Shown one piece after another: positions 11,261 through 23,810 of a DNA stretch of 64,000 bases. The notes under the pieces were generated by a model, which had not been told where the DNA came from, did not search any database, and saw only the letters and a list, made by a program, of their open reading frames with translations. A program made the position numbers and the translations under genes. The stretch comes from Verticillium longisporum (taxonomy: Eukaryota > Ascomycota > Sordariomycetes > Glomerellales > Plectosphaerellaceae): positions 2,914,001 to 2,978,000 of the forward strand of contig JAETXT010000001.1 of NCBI GenBank assembly GCA_019188255.1, given 5' to 3'. Every line of letters starts with the position of its first letter. Within the stretch, counting starts at the first letter, position 1.

Positions 11261-14200
11261 GGTGTCCAGGAATGTTGGTTCGATAGCGTGAAGATATAGC
11301 AGAGAGGGATGTTTGGGTGACACGAGGGGAAGTAAGACTTTAAGAAAGCAGCTTTAGTGGGTTGTTGTCAAGAGCACTGTGTCGTAGGACGAGAAAGCAA
11401 GAAATGGTATCTCGAGGGTCGTACAACTGTATATATATACAATGGCGGCGAGAAGAAGGCTGATGTACCATGGCTGGGGGCCGATCCTTGAGAGAGCCAG
11501 GCGATTGGAAAAAGCCCGTGAGAGATCTGGACTACGTTGCACCCATGCACGAGACAAGTCTCTACGTGGGCCGTGGGCCATGGTCTAGCAAAAGCCAGAT
11601 ACCTAGCGTCGATATGAGGACTTACCGTTCGGGCCCAGAGTTGACGACGGCAGAGGGTGAGTACCAAGTCCATGTCCCCTTTCGGGAGAGGTTGCACCCC
11701 CACCGGCCAGGGGCCTGGGGGAGGGCCGTGTCCAGGTCCCCAGGAAGGGGAGAAGGGGAGGGGGGAGGGGGGTGAGGTATCGGGAGGTTGGCACAGGTCA
11801 CTCCTGGGAGCAAGACGAGGGAAAACACCTACCCCTGCCGTAAAACCCCCCTCTGGTGTTGCCTCCTCCACCCCCATCTGCCAGGTCGCCAGGATGGTGT
11901 GGTGACCAAAAGGCGGGAAAAGAGGCTTGGTGCGGGATGTGGACTCCAGGTCCTGAGGCGTCATCCCCCCTGATCATGATCCAACCCGCCTTGCCTGGTC
12001 AGGCCTGGCCCTGACTATGACCTTGACGATGATCCCGACTGACTGACTGGGGCGGCAGCCAGGGCCGGTGCACTAGCTTCGCCTGTTGGACGACGAGCGG
12101 CGTTGAGAGGCTTGAGCTGGGGGACCAACGGGGGGGCTCCATCAGTGACAGTCGCCAGCCGAAGTCAGGTCGGGATAGGTCGAGCCGGTAAATGAGACAT
12201 GTTGTGGGAAGAGCGGAATCGGCTTAACCTGGCTGGCTGATAGCAGCTGGATAGTTGTCGAAGGGCCCTGAAAGCACGTCTGAGGTCTGGCGTGGCCGAG
12301 TTGGCTGTGCTATGTTGAAACAGACAGTTGTGTTAGTTGGCCGAAATAAACATTAGGCGTGCAGATGCAACGGAGTGCTGCTCATTGCTTGTTGCTTGTT
12401 CATGCTCCGGGGCTCTAGGCAGGCCTCTCGGGATGCTGTGGAATCGATCGGCCACGCAGAGGCGGCAACGGGTACAGAGGGCATAGCCCTCGGACAAGCC
12501 GCCTGCCAACTAAGTCAACCTTGACATGTCCGCCCAGTCCCGCCATGACCACCATATCGCAAGTTAGGTTGCTCTGCCCTATGCTGGTGTGGGAGCTTCC
12601 TAGGAACCGTTCGACAAGGGTTGCGGTGGAGCAGTCTAAGGTAGGGCGGCGAGATAGGGAATATCGGGGTCAAAGATGCGTGGGAGGGTCGGTCGCAAGT
12701 CGGGAATAGAGATGTCAACGCATAGGTAGGTCGTAGCGTACCTCAGCAGACTGGCAGAGCTTGCGAGGACCAGGCGATGAATGCTGGACATCGAGGGAGT
12801 TGTCAATAGCACAGCCTGCGGAACACGGGGGTCGCAGCCACTGTATTGGTGGAGTGGGGAAAAAGGACCCGAGTGGGCTGCTGCTGTGTTCAGCATCGCT
12901 GGGGTTCCCAGACAAAGTCCACGGCAGGCACATCAGGGGAAGACCCTGCTGTTTGGGATCTCAACTCTGCACTAGCTTCATCTCGTTCTTGCGCACAAGC
13001 CATCGACCAGCACGGGAGGAGGGGGGGGGGGCTTGGGGGGGTTTCTGCCTATGCCTACCCTCATCTCTCACCTTTCACCATTCACCCCACCTCTCACCCC
13101 ACCTGTACTTGGGACGTGTAGCGTACGGTACAGAGGGTAAGTGCACCCTAGCTCCCAGCATGTATCCCCGTCCAGTGTGCCTGCCTGTCCCTCTAGCGCG
13201 AGTGATCCGCTGCCTGTCTAATGACGCACCCGCTCGAACCGCTGCTGGACCCCCAAACGCTCCCTGGTGAACCCCCCATAACCTGTTGTCACGAAACGAA
13301 GTGCAAGAATAGACCAGCAAGCAACACAGAGCAACGAGGCAACTCCCCCCACGAAACCCTTCTCAAGGATCAGCGGCTATCACGAGCATCAGCGCCATCA
13401 ATATCGCCATGGGCATCAACGCCATTTCCTCTACGTTTGTGTCATTCACCGCTCAGTCCAAGCCTTCATCGTGAACAGCTGGGCAATCTCGCCATCGTCG
13501 ACCACGGCGAAGAACAACTGGGAAACCCCTACCTTCTTCGTCGCTTGCCGCGGTCATCATCATCGGACAGGGTGCCGTGAATGTCGTTGATCAGCAGTCT
13601 TCAGCTTTGCATGCCGCATCGCTTCTTTCTGCGCAATACGACTTGCGCAAGCTGGTTCTTAGCCCAGCTGCCTCCGCGCTTGGATATGGGATATCTGACA
13701 GCTCGCAAACTCCCCTCGCAACATGCGCCTGGCTTGGTGGCCTCCCAGGGTTGGAGGCCCACTCAAGGCAACCCGTGCGCCAACCATCCGCTGTATGTTC
13801 CGCTCTTCAGCAGCACCAGAGATGGAAAAAGATCAATTATACCAAGGCACCCAGCGCTCTTCAGCCAGTCCTCATGCAAGGGACGCAGGTGGTCACCATC
13901 CCCGCGCAGTACGTTCCGATATACTTGGGGCCGCCTATCGTAGGTACCTACCGCGCATCTGGCATCATCGTACATCTCACGTTGTACAGATTAGATCTTG
14001 ACAACACCATGCCCCGTGTGTGTGTGTTTGAGTACTATCCCGCTCAACTCGAGCCGCACCTATTCAGCTTTTCCGTTCAGCTTTTCCACCTGTCCGTTGT
14101 AAGGAAAATGGAGGACGACGTGCTTCGTGTGACCAGCTGCACCCCGCCAGCAACGCCAGCTCGCAACTACTGGTCAACTAGTGTGGTGACAAGTACAAAC

Positions 14201-17200
14201 TAGCATTTTGCGCAAAGCTGCTTACAACGGGGCCCGTCTTCGGAATTGTCAGATCCCGCAGGCTCGTCATCGACGTCAGGGCAGACTGACATGGGCAGGA
14301 GGGGACCATCTCAGGACGCTGACTGTCGCCTCGCTTCACCTGGCTTGCTCCTTGCTCCTTTGCGATGAGCGACAGGCACAACCTCGTCGCTAAACAGATC
14401 GCACCGTTGTGGGTTGAACCCCCCTCAGGATATCATGATTATGATTCGTACAAGAGATCACGATCTGATCTGAAGGATGCATCCGCGCACATCTCAAGGT
14501 GTCCGACAATGTACCTACCTCCACAAGGGGCGCTGTCTCTTGTCTTGTCAGAAATCAGATTTCGATTTTTTCCCATGGTAAACACAGCCAGCACCCTTGT
14601 TCCTCTCTTGCCCTAGTCTCACTCCTAGGAGGCTTCCGGAGTGCCGCGGGTCTTGGCAAGAATCCACTTGGACCAGGGAGACTATTAGCCGCCACCACTT
14701 CGAACGGATATGATTTATGACAGAAAGCTCCTCGATGCTCACACTCGTCGACGATGTAACAAATCGATCGCTACCAGCACTTCGCACGAGCACCACGATC
14801 TGCTCCAGACGCTTTGCAATCCGAAGCAGCATCTCTCTGTTGAAAAGAAAACCGTTGCGGCGAAGAGCGAGCTGCGCAGGCCCATCAGGCACTGTTCTCT
14901 CCCTCCACGTATTCACCTGCCTCGACTCTGCCCGCCACCTTTCCCTCATCACGCGAAGGCAACCTCGTCTAGGTAACGCACCCGAGACAGACCAAAAGGA
15001 TTGGGTTTCTGCGGGGGGTCGCCGGGGACCTAAAACAGCACGAATGAGTTGATCGCCGAACAATATCGGACGCGAGTGTCTCCTCGTTGACGGCCGAGTG
15101 ACTCTGGAGACCACCCTGCATCGTCAGGCGCGATAGATTACTCAACAGAGCTCGCATATCATGAAGTCTGGACTTGATCATCAGGAGCGCCTCCTCTGCA
15201 TTCTCAGTACGGCGTTGCCAATTTGACTTTCCGCTAATGTGTGCCATGAGATGGCCGGCCGTCATTCATCGCAGTGGCCGAGCCAGACTGTAACACCTTG
15301 AATCCGGCCCGCTGGGAGGAGAGACCCGATGCAAAAGCAATTACGCAGGGGCTAAATCGGGCTTAGCGATGCTGCAGGCCGATGATGCCAGTGCGCGAGA
15401 CCCAGAAATGCGGTTAGTGGGTGACGGGTGTCCATGTCCTGTCTCGGTGTTGGTTGGCCATGGCCAACCATCTGGCGAGCCGTCACCCAAAGGCCATGAA
15501 ATGTCTAAAAGATCAGACAAGCTGGCCAGCCACTGCGATTTTCAGGTTTTCTGATGACCTTATCACCGAACGCAACTTGATGCTTGGGTTCAAACAGCCC
15601 GTGAGCTCGGAACACGGGAATCGATTCTCAGACCCCATTCAATGTGAGGTCCACAGGGCCCTGGCTGTGCCAGAAGATAAGATCTTATCAAGCCGTCCCG
15701 TTGCTGTAACCTCAGCTCTCTCATCCCAACTCATGGCTGGCCAATGGGTACGGCAGATCGAGTCTCCGCATCGATCTATCCATCCACCACCCACCCAACA
15801 CGCATATTGAGCACATTGCACCAAACACCCCAGTGGACACCCGAGGAGACAAGCTGGGTCAGGCGCATCGTGACGACCTCATGGTCGAGTAACAAGGCAC
15901 TTGGTCCATGTCTTGCGAGCAGCTCATATGGCAAGGAAGACCTGGCATGTGACATGGACCAATATCGGGTGACGGTTGGGGAAAGGGCCCAGACGATCCG
16001 TCCCGCCTTCAGGTACTTTGCTAATGTTTTAGTGAGCCAACTAATGAAGCACAGACGTATAGCTTTTCCCGCGTAACGATCACGACAGGCTGCCAGATGG
16101 TCTTCAAGTCCAGAGGCGCAATTATTACGCTCGGCAGTTCTGAGCACCGAGCAAGCCTCAGCCCGCATCGGCCAGTCAAATGTCAGGAAAGTTTGCAAAG
16201 TCACGCACGCTTGGTTATTTACAGCTTGAAACAGAGCTCTGAGAATGTCGCCATTCGTGCGACAAGGGCCCCAAAGACCCCCTTTCCCCCTCCCCCCAAC
16301 TAGCCAGGAGCCAACAGCGGCCTCTCTGTTCAGGCAGTCTGAACCCCAGGGGGGCATGTAATGGACGCGCCCGCTCAGCCTTACCATTGGGTTGCATTGG
16401 TCAACCCCAGAACCTGTCCCTGCGGGGTTCAGCGGTTTACCCAACTGTTGACGTCGCCAATCACGAGCTCGAGACTAGGAGGCGTTCTGCTGATTGACCA
16501 AGCCCACTATCAGGTATCAGCACGACCAAGACATTTTTGAGGAATCCAGGCTACTAACTGGTGGCAAGCCTCCGTGTCATCCGACCTGACATGAGCACTG
16601 TCTGTAACAAAAATACTGCAAGTGGAGTGGAGCGCGCCGCAAGACCATGAGTGCAATTCATCAGCTTCCCTATCACATATCAAAATGTCAAACGAAGCCC
16701 AAGTGCAGCAAGCTGGACACTGACCCGTCCCCTGAGTGGGCTTCCTCATCCGGCCTATCGTCAACGCTCGCTACTCAGTACGAATCTGATCAACGTCGCT
16801 TGTCATATTTGGGTCTGTGCGCGTGCAAAAGGCGGCTGGCGGAGGGTCGAAACGGCTTGACGTGGATGCGACAGCCGCAGACTCTGCAGTCACCTGTTGT
16901 TTGTGATCGGGGCCATCAAACCAAGCATCACATGGGGACCGCCCGCCGTCCCTTCAGCATCCGTAACGCCCTTCAACTTGTTGATGTTGAAGCGAAGATG
17001 AGAGTTCACGGTTGCAAGATGCTGTTGACCCGCTCACGGACTTGGAGCTAAGATGATGCAAGTGAGGACCTGAGCTGGCTCTGAGACAAGTCCATGCAGG
17101 GGTAAATTGAAGTCTTTGATGATGACAACATGCCGCCACCGTGGCTGAGAAACTGATGAGGCTGGATAGATGGACAGCGATACTTTCCCTTCACCTGAAT

Positions 17201-20200
17201 GCCTGCATTCTTGCAGTGCACGCTTAGGGTCATGACGGTGAGGCGCGACACAAGGGTTTCCGCGGGAACAAACTCGTCGACTCTGTTGCTTTTCGGTATT
17301 TGGGACGAATCGTCATCCATGACAGAGTGCACACCATCTCATCGTCGGCATCATGTGCCGGGCAGCGCAAGCCTGCCGGATCGTGGCGTTCAAAGATCTT
17401 GGGCCCTATTCGGATCTGTTCGGTGGGGGAGGGGGAATGAGTTTGTGGTGGGCTAACACACTAAAAGTCTTGAGACGAACCTCGACCTTCGTCTGTCATT
17501 GGCGCCAGGCGCTGGACCGCTCTCGCTGAACCGACATTTCTGGTGAGCACGCATCACTGCCCGTCTCGTGCGTCACGTTATCGCCAGGCCTTCGCCAGGC
17601 CACACTGTCTCACCTTAGAGTCGACCTAAAGGCCAACTAATGACACGGAGCGCGGCGCAAGGGGCGCGAAGAGGCCTGAAGTGGCCGTTGAGAAGCACAT
17701 GTCAACTCGGGATGCTGTGCGCCGGCGAAAGATTGGTGGATCACGAGACCCTCTAACCATCTCATCCGACGAGTCGAAATGTCGTCTCGCTTTCATCTCG
17801 TCCAAAAATTAAAAAGCTCAGGCCGCTTGCCGCGCCTGCGTCCATCGTGGGTGACGCTTCAAGGGGTCCCCTTGCTCTGCTGCGAGGCTTCGTCACTGGC
17901 GTCCTCAGACTTGAGATCCGCAGGCCAAACGGGCAAGCATGAACTCGACGCAGGCACAAACCCTTTTCTTCGCCAACAGCCCTGTCGACCAAATCAAAGA
18001 CCAACAGCAACCTGGTTCTAGACGATGAAAGTCGAAACGAACACACGGACTCTCATGCCATCTTTACCTGATCGTATGCCAAGTTGGGATCGCTGCTGCC
18101 AGAATCGGCGAAGTACATGAACCGCGCAGGACCTCATCGAGAAACCGGGGCATAGGGAGCTCTGAATGCAAGAGGCGATCCTGTGCTGTGACCCCTGCCG
18201 CCCTGGTTTTCTTTGGAGTCGATAGCCAGTCAATCACGGGGCCCGGTATCGAACCGGATGTGGGCCGCCCATGGCACATACCATGTACGCAAAACCTCGC
18301 CAGTCGGAAGACTGAGTGTCCTGGCGAATGAGTGTCCAACGAGAGGCCTCGCACCCATCATCATTCACTGTTCGGTCTGTTTTTGTTTTTTTTCGATGCA
18401 ATGCTGACTCTCTTCATATGTGAGATGTGACATACATAGGAGATCCTGCCCCTCGTGCATCGAGACGTCAATCCCAGGTTTTCGGACTCAAGAGTTTCTC
18501 TCGCAAGCTCTCCCCTTTTGATTACGGCCATCCTTCCTCATCTAGGCTCTCTGCCCCGATGTAGGGAGACTGACGTCCAAGCTGGCACTCCAACAGATCG
18601 CGCGCTGCGGGATCTACACAGATACCCGTCGATCATGTTTGAACCTTCTGTCGCTTTTCATGTCCAAATCTTCAAGTCGCCGACCATATCGGGCACTCCC
18701 TGTCAGGTAGGCGAGGGGGGGGGGCTACCCACCTGGCGTCGAAACGATGAGGCCTTATTAGCGACGATGAGAGAGGGGCAGACGCTTGGCCAGACTTGCC
18801 CTAGTGTGGGTAAGTGGGAGGAAAGCAAGAAAGGTCCATGTTCAGTCGGTGTGCTTCACTTCACAGATTGCACGCCGCAGTGTCACCTCGCATATCTCGC
18901 AGGATCTTATCGGCCGTGGACTACCGTGACGGAGAAACCGATCTGTCATGGATTCTCGTGCTGCACTGTCGCGATGGGTCGACCATGTGGGCCTTACTGA
19001 CTCTGGCATCACAGCCGAACAACCGCGACGACGACGACGACAGCCAGGGTCAATCGCCAATTGCACACCGCACCCTAACCCCCCACGTCGAGCTCCACTA
19101 ACAAGTGTCCTTGTGAGCGCTGCGCTCGCCGTGGCTTTCGTCTCGTTTTTGTTCTGCGATCATGCCGAGCAACCACAAAATGTGACAGCAGAGTTTCCTC
19201 GTCAACACTGATGATACCGGGATATCTTCGTCGCGTCAAAGCTCACACCCCCTCCCCTCCCATCCCCTCCCCTCCCTCACCCCTGGTCCCAAGATACTTT
19301 CGGCACGTCCATTTTGATGATGTGATCGCGAGAGTGCAACGTGCGATCATGGTGTTTCGCGTTTGATCCTTGCGAGATAGGGTATGGGGCAGGCATGAGA
19401 AGATCATTCTGGGGGCTCGGACGTACCCTCATCCCCCCCCCCCCCCAATCGCCTTTCAACCTTCGCGGGGGGGGGTGCTCATCTCTGGGATCTACTCGCG
19501 AAAGATAGGCAGCACAGGGCAAGATGGGCATGAAGAAGGCCCACGCCACCCCCTGCCAAAGAGTACCGCTCCAAGATCTGACCTGTCCCCGTAACCCCCA
19601 GTTCGTGTCGGGGGATCAGAACATGGTATCTTTGCCTTTGACTTGTGAGGGGCCGGATGGCCCAGTCATCTGCGCGCGCTCTCCCTCGGGCGACAGTCTT
19701 GATGCGGAGACCAGGTATCGCAGACGGCAGGCGGGCGCAAGGCTGGCTTCAGGTTTCTGTAGAACCTGCCATATCCCTGAACGAGGGCCGTCGTAGGCCT
19801 CTTCTCGGGGTCGGCGCAGGGCAGTGATGTGCGCAAGTGGCGTGAGGTCTCTCATTGAGGCGAGGGTGGAGGTGGAGGGGGGAGAGCGCAAAGTGAGAGG
19901 CGAGAGGCGAGAGGCGAGTTGCGAAAAGGGGGCGAAACGGAGGGGGGAGGCGGGGGTTAGACTGGCTGAATCTAGGTCTGGGGACGTAAGGGAGAAACCA
20001 CATTATGCAGACTACGTGGCTCGGGTGCCGGTTCGGCTGTAGGTACTCGAGGCTCCGCCAAGACGGCCATGATGTCTTGCCCTCGCCGAGCTAGAGGGGT
20101 TCATGGGGGTGAACTGGAAGAATACTTCCAGGTCACGCCTGAATTTTCGTCCACGGGTTGCGGGGATTTCTTGATGCGAGCACACCGCTGCGGCGCAAGC

Positions 20201-21298
20201 AGAGGGATCTGGGGACTTTGAGATGTTTTGCTCTGACGGAGAGGCAGGGAGGGTTGCGGATCCTGTCTGCCTCTCTGGAGCCTCGCTCTGCGGCAGCGGC
20301 AGCGGCAGCAGCAGCAGCAAGGTCATGCTTGCTCGCCGTGCGTGTAAGAGTTTGAGTCTGCATCGAGGGCCCTCTGCGAAAGCTCAACGGGATTGGATGC
20401 TGCGCTGGCAAGACTGTCTAACATTGCGATGCAAGTGAGCTGAGAGCTGCTGCTTGAAGCCTGTCTAGCTGACAGCGGGGAGGGAATAAAGTCAAAATAA
20501 CAAGAGGTAGATGCCATGGCCACCTCATGGTGATGGAGCCGAGGCAGCGTGGGTTTCTTAGACTATGTTACAGATGACAAGCACACATGTCGAGTAGGCC
20601 ACGCACGAGGGAAGACAAGTGTGATGCGGCCTCGGGAACGGCACGGCCAGGGACGGCTCGCTCTCTCTCCGCCCTCGCTTCGCTTCCCGCTCACTTTGTT
20701 CTCCTTTCTTTCCTTTCCAGCCGATTCATGTTTGCTTGTCTGAACGTTTTGCCGGCGAGCCAAGCGTGGCCCTAGGAGCAGCGCACGAAGAAGTTTGACA
20801 GCGGCGACGGCGGGGCTCTTCTGCGCCGGCCGTCCGTCCGTCCCGCGTTGTTGCTGCAGCGGGAGACGACGGTACTAGGGGGCCACGGGGTCGTGTTTTG
20901 TTTTCTTTGGCCGTTTTCTGTCAGGGACCGTGGCCATCCCCGCGTTCCTGCGTTGAAAAGGGACCTGGTTTGGTTTCTTTCTGCTAGTGAGGTACTGTAC
21001 TCTGTAGACGTTCCTGAAGATCGTGCGTGGTGCGAGGTCCCCCTCTCTCTCTGCAGCGCTAGGTCCCGCCGGGTCGAGTCGTGAATGACTTACTCGACAT
21101 GAGCGCACGGTAGCTGAACAACCGCGTCAATTTGCGTCAATGGCTGTAGACCCTGGATTTTCGCCGCCGAACAAAAGTCGAGATGTGACGGGTAATAAAA
21201 AAAAATTGAAATTTTTCTTCGCAGCGCCCGCAAGTGACGAGCCATCAGCTGATCATGGATCGTGAGTGTCATATATCGTAGTCTCAAGCCTCCAGTTC
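11261..21298. other. 10-kb gene-poor interval
   Basis: No recognisable protein or RNA gene in about 10 kb. Composition is mixed rather than AT-rich, so it does not look like a RIP-mutated repeat block. Notable items: G11 at 13021-13031, C14 at 19433-19446, GCA/CAG repeats near 20300-20320, and GAGGCGA purine repeats near 19900. Many short open frames occur on both strands. Part of it is probably a long upstream regulatory region or leader of the zinc-finger gene; non-coding RNAs or split genes are possible. One coding-like patch at about 14550-15260 (minus) is listed separately. Confidence 0.4.
14548..15265 (-). other. Possible unrecognised coding fragments
   Basis: Two overlapping minus-strand frames look more protein-like than their surroundings. 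One (15265-14969) has an ATG-initiated amphipathic stretch (ENAEEALLMIKSRLHDMR) followed by LLSNLSRL. The other (15114-14548) has REMLLRIAKRLEQIVVLV. I could not find splice sites joining them and I recognise no family. This could be a gene remnant, a poorly conserved gene, or chance. Confidence 0.2.
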
Positions 21299-22318
21299 TC
21301 AGGCCCCATGCCACCATCCGGGTAGGTAAAACTTGACATTCTCGTAGACGAGAAAGGTGACCCAGGTGGCGGGCATGACGCGCACGACACCGGGAACGAG
21401 GCCGCGGTAGAACCCCCTCAAGCCCTCCTCGCGCCAGAGCCGAGTCGCGACGCCGCGGACGCCGCGGCCGAAGCGCGCGTCGGCGTCGTAGTTCTGCAGG
21501 CGGCTGCGCAGGACCTGGTAGGGGTAGGTGACGGCGCCGGCGGCGAGCTTGGCGGCGGAGGAGAGGAGGACGGTGGCGTCGTTGCCGAGGCGGCCGTCGT
21601 CGGGGCGCCGGCGGCGCGGCGGGCGCGCAGGTAGACGCGCTTGGCGGGCTCGTAGACGGCGAACTGGACGGCGCCGTGCGAGACGCCGACGAGGCCGACG
21701 GCGAGGCCGCGGTAGAAGCCGCGCCAGCCCTCGGCGGCGAGGAGGCGGCGCGCGCCGGCGAGCATGCTCGGGTAGGCGCCGGCGTCGCCGCGGTCCGACG
21801 ACAGCATGCGCGTCTTGAGCACCCAGACCGGGTTCGTCAGCACCTGCGTCAGGGCGCTGGCGCCGGCGGCCGAGAGGAGAAAGTGCGGCGTCGAGAGCGT
21901 GCGGTCGCGCGTCGTGCGGTCCGTGCCGCCGGCGAGGAGCCGCTCGATGCGCGACTTGAAGAAGAAGAAGGACGCCCAGGACGAGGCGTTGCCGATGAGG
22001 TTGGGCGTCAGACCGCGGTACAGCGAGGCCACGGGGTGCGGGTTCTGCGTCAGGGAGCGGATCAGGGACATGGTCGTCAGCGTATGCTTGGGCGCTGTCG
22101 AGCTGCGGTGGACTGGAGGGCGCTGTCAGTTTGGGTGTTCTGCCTGGTGAGCAGGTGTGTGTGTGTGTGTGTGTGTGTTTGTGGGAGTACGTACTCTGCA
22201 TGCGCGTCTTGACAATGTCGAGGGGATGGACGACGAGCGTCGCGACGGAGCCGGCGGAGAGGCCAGCGATCGACTCGACAACGGCGGGTGAGAGGCCCGC
22301 ATCGTTGCGGTCGGACAT
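21299..22318 (-). CDS. Mitochondrial carrier, FLX1-type (FAD/folate), with a one-base frameshift
   Basis: Exons 22318-22195 and 22112-21299 (minus). The protein has the three-fold mitochondrial carrier layout with Px[DE]xx[KR] motifs: HPLDIVKTRMQ in repeat 1, TNPVWVLKTRM in repeat 2 and TYPYQVLRSRLQ in repeat 3, plus YRGLTPNLIGN, GFYRGLAVGLVGVSHG and GFYRGLVPGVVRV. This arrangement matches Flx1 and the mitochondrial folate carriers of the inner membrane. The spliced length is 938 nt; one added base gives 939 nt (312 aa). The frame breaks between YLRARRAAG and DDGRLGNDATVLLSS, where the minus strand reads GCGCCCCGAC (run at 21605-21602); one more C restores the expected loop and the third repeat. 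Exact substrate is inferred. The intron holds a (GT)12 tract. Confidence 0.85.
   Translation of the reverse strand: MSDRNDAGLSPAVVESIAGLSAGSVATLVVHPLDIVKTRMQSTYSHKHTHTHTHTCSPGRTPKLTAPSSPPQLDSAQAYADDHVPDPLPDAEPAPRGLAVPRSDAQPHRQRLVLGVLLLLQVAHRAAPRRRHGPHDARPHALDAALSPLGRRRQRPDAGADEPGLGAQDAHAVVGPRRRRRLPEHARRRAPPPRRRGLARLLPRPRRRPRRRLARRRPVRRLRARQARLPARPPRRRRPDDGRLGNDATVLLSSAAKLAAGAVTYPYQVLRSRLQNYDADARFGRGVRGVATRLWREEGLRGFYRGLVPGVVRVMPATWVTFLVYENVKFYLPGWWHGA
22155..22178. repeat. (GT)12 microsatellite
   Basis: Twelve GT dinucleotides in a row, inside the intron of the FLX1-type carrier gene (intron 22194-22113, minus strand). Confidence 0.95.
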
Positions 22319-22877
22319 GGCAGGCGAGAGAGGTCTAGTTTACATGGCGATGGAGAACGACTGCCTCGACGGAGGTTGTTGGGGAGGGGATGGAAGTAGA
22401 GGAAAAAAGAGTCCTCGGTGTGCAGTTGCGATGTTGAATGAAGTCGAGCTCTGGAGTTTTCGGAGCTCAGAGCTTTTGCCGGGAAATGTACGTTTCGGTG
22501 GTGCATGGGGTGACCTTACGTCACTCTAGCCGAGATTTCGTGACGAGCTCTGCGCATTTAATCAATTGCCTTAACTCAAGGTACGGAGACGAGCAGTCCA
22601 AGTCACGGTCACGGAGAGCGATAGCATCTAGCATGGGTTGGTTCTTCAGAGCGGTTTCATCCATTATGACAGCTAGTGGTACAGTTCATTCACGACTGAG
22701 CCGACAGAATCTTTTCTTCTGCCGCCGTCGGCACGCTCCGCCGAGGTGCTACCCAGTACGGGCCCTGCGCATCCATCCCTGGCGCATGGATCGCAAATCC
22801 CCGAGTCCTTCTGCTTCTTCTATATCATACATGTACATCGAGATGCTCTCGTTTTTTGTTCCGGCATGGCGAGGTGT
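22319..22877. other. Intergenic: carrier promoter and TOM7 3' region
   Basis: 559 bp between the ATG of the carrier and the stop codon of TOM7, both on the minus strand. No coding sequence was recognised. Confidence 0.45.
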
Positions 22878-23309
22878 CTAAGAGAGGGGGGACAGGAGGC
22901 TTTCATGGGTTAGCGTTTCGTGTCGGGCATTCAAGACTGCTCGGACAGGCTTACCGGATGACCGAAGGGCGGGGGTCGCTGCGAGTGTAGCCTGCCATGT
23001 GTTAGCTTGGTCGTTCCTGTCGACCGTCGTCTGTCGTCGTGTTCTCGCATCGTACCAAGGTAGAGGATCAAAGGCAGGTAGCCACTGGATCCAGGTCAGC
23101 CGGGTTCTCTCCATCGAGATTGCGCAAGATTGCGTGTCGGGGGGAACAGGGGAACATACTAGTGAAGGGCGACGCGCGAGACCTCAATGATCTTGCCGAT
23201 GCGCTCCTGCAACAGCAACTATCAGTATTGATCCGAGATGCATGTTCGACTGTTGCATGTGTCGAGGGTCAGCCGTTCGTACCTTGGACTCTTCGGAAAG
23301 GGCGAACAT
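22878..23309 (-). CDS. TOM7: Mitochondrial import receptor subunit Tom7, five small exons
   Basis: Assembled by eye because no single open frame covers it. Exons (minus): 23309-23283, 23206-23160, 23084-23056, 22991-22955, 22899-22878; sizes 27, 47, 29, 37 and 22 nt, total 162 nt or 53 aa. All junctions are GT-AG and phase-consistent (0, 2, 1, 2). The peptide begins MFALSEESKERIGKIIEVSR, continues with VALHYGYLPLILYLGYTR and ends RPSVIRLLSPLS. That is the Tom7 pattern: a cytosolic SEESK-ER-GK start, one transmembrane helix with GYLPLILYLG, and a PS-IRLLSPL tail. Tom7 is a tail-anchored subunit of the outer-membrane TOM complex and modulates its assembly with Tom40 and Tom22. It is divergent from the SF3B4 gene. 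Confidence 0.92.
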
Positions 23310-23810
23310 GACGTCGGTTGGGGGACGCAAGGCAGTGTGATGAATGGGAAGCCTGGGTCTTCGAGTCGGTCGACCGCTTGTGATGCCGTCGAGGTTCGCG
23401 GGTGGATGGGAGATTCGGATGTCGTCGGTGACTTCAGTCGCGATGCACGATGGAGCTCTCTGTCTGTCTGTCTGTCTCCTGGATGCCGATGGACTTTTTT
23501 CGAGCCCGGAAAAACCGCGGCACGACAGAACCAGCAGCTTGTTGCCGCGGCGCCTGCGCATGGGCCGGCGCCTGGGACCGCGCCTAGAACACCCGCCTTA
23601 GCGCGCGACACGGCTCTCGAACTGCAGGTACGTACCGCTTGCATCGCCAAATTTCCTGGTAAACCTGCAAAGCTTCAAGGCATCAGCTTCACTTTGACTT
23701 TACGTCTGACCCGAACGCTGTGACGACCGCCGACCTCGCCCCCTCTCCAATCCCTCGATTCGAATCACGAGACACGCGAGTCGTCTTCAAATCCAGACAC
23801 AACCGCAACC
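23310..23810. promoter_or_regulatory. Divergent TOM7/SF3B4 promoter region
   Basis: 501 bp between the ATG of TOM7 (minus) and that of SF3B4 (plus). It includes a CTGT tetranucleotide run near 23459-23477 and no recognised gene. The base pairs just before 23811 (ACAACCGCAACC) resemble a fungal leader. Confidence 0.5.

Noticed and set aside
12291..12350. A-box-like GTGGCCGAGTTGG suggesting a tRNA-Ser/Leu
   Set aside because: No B box (GGTTCGANTCC) follows within tRNA distance and no cloverleaf can be drawn.
13577..14203. 208-codon plus-strand frame in the gene-poor interval
   Set aside because: It begins with GTG, has no recognisable domain, and overlaps other equally long random frames.
18230..18300. 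T-arm-like sequence (CCGGTTCGATACCGGG on the minus strand) suggesting a tRNA
   Set aside because: No A box, D arm or matching acceptor stem at the required distance on the 5' side.
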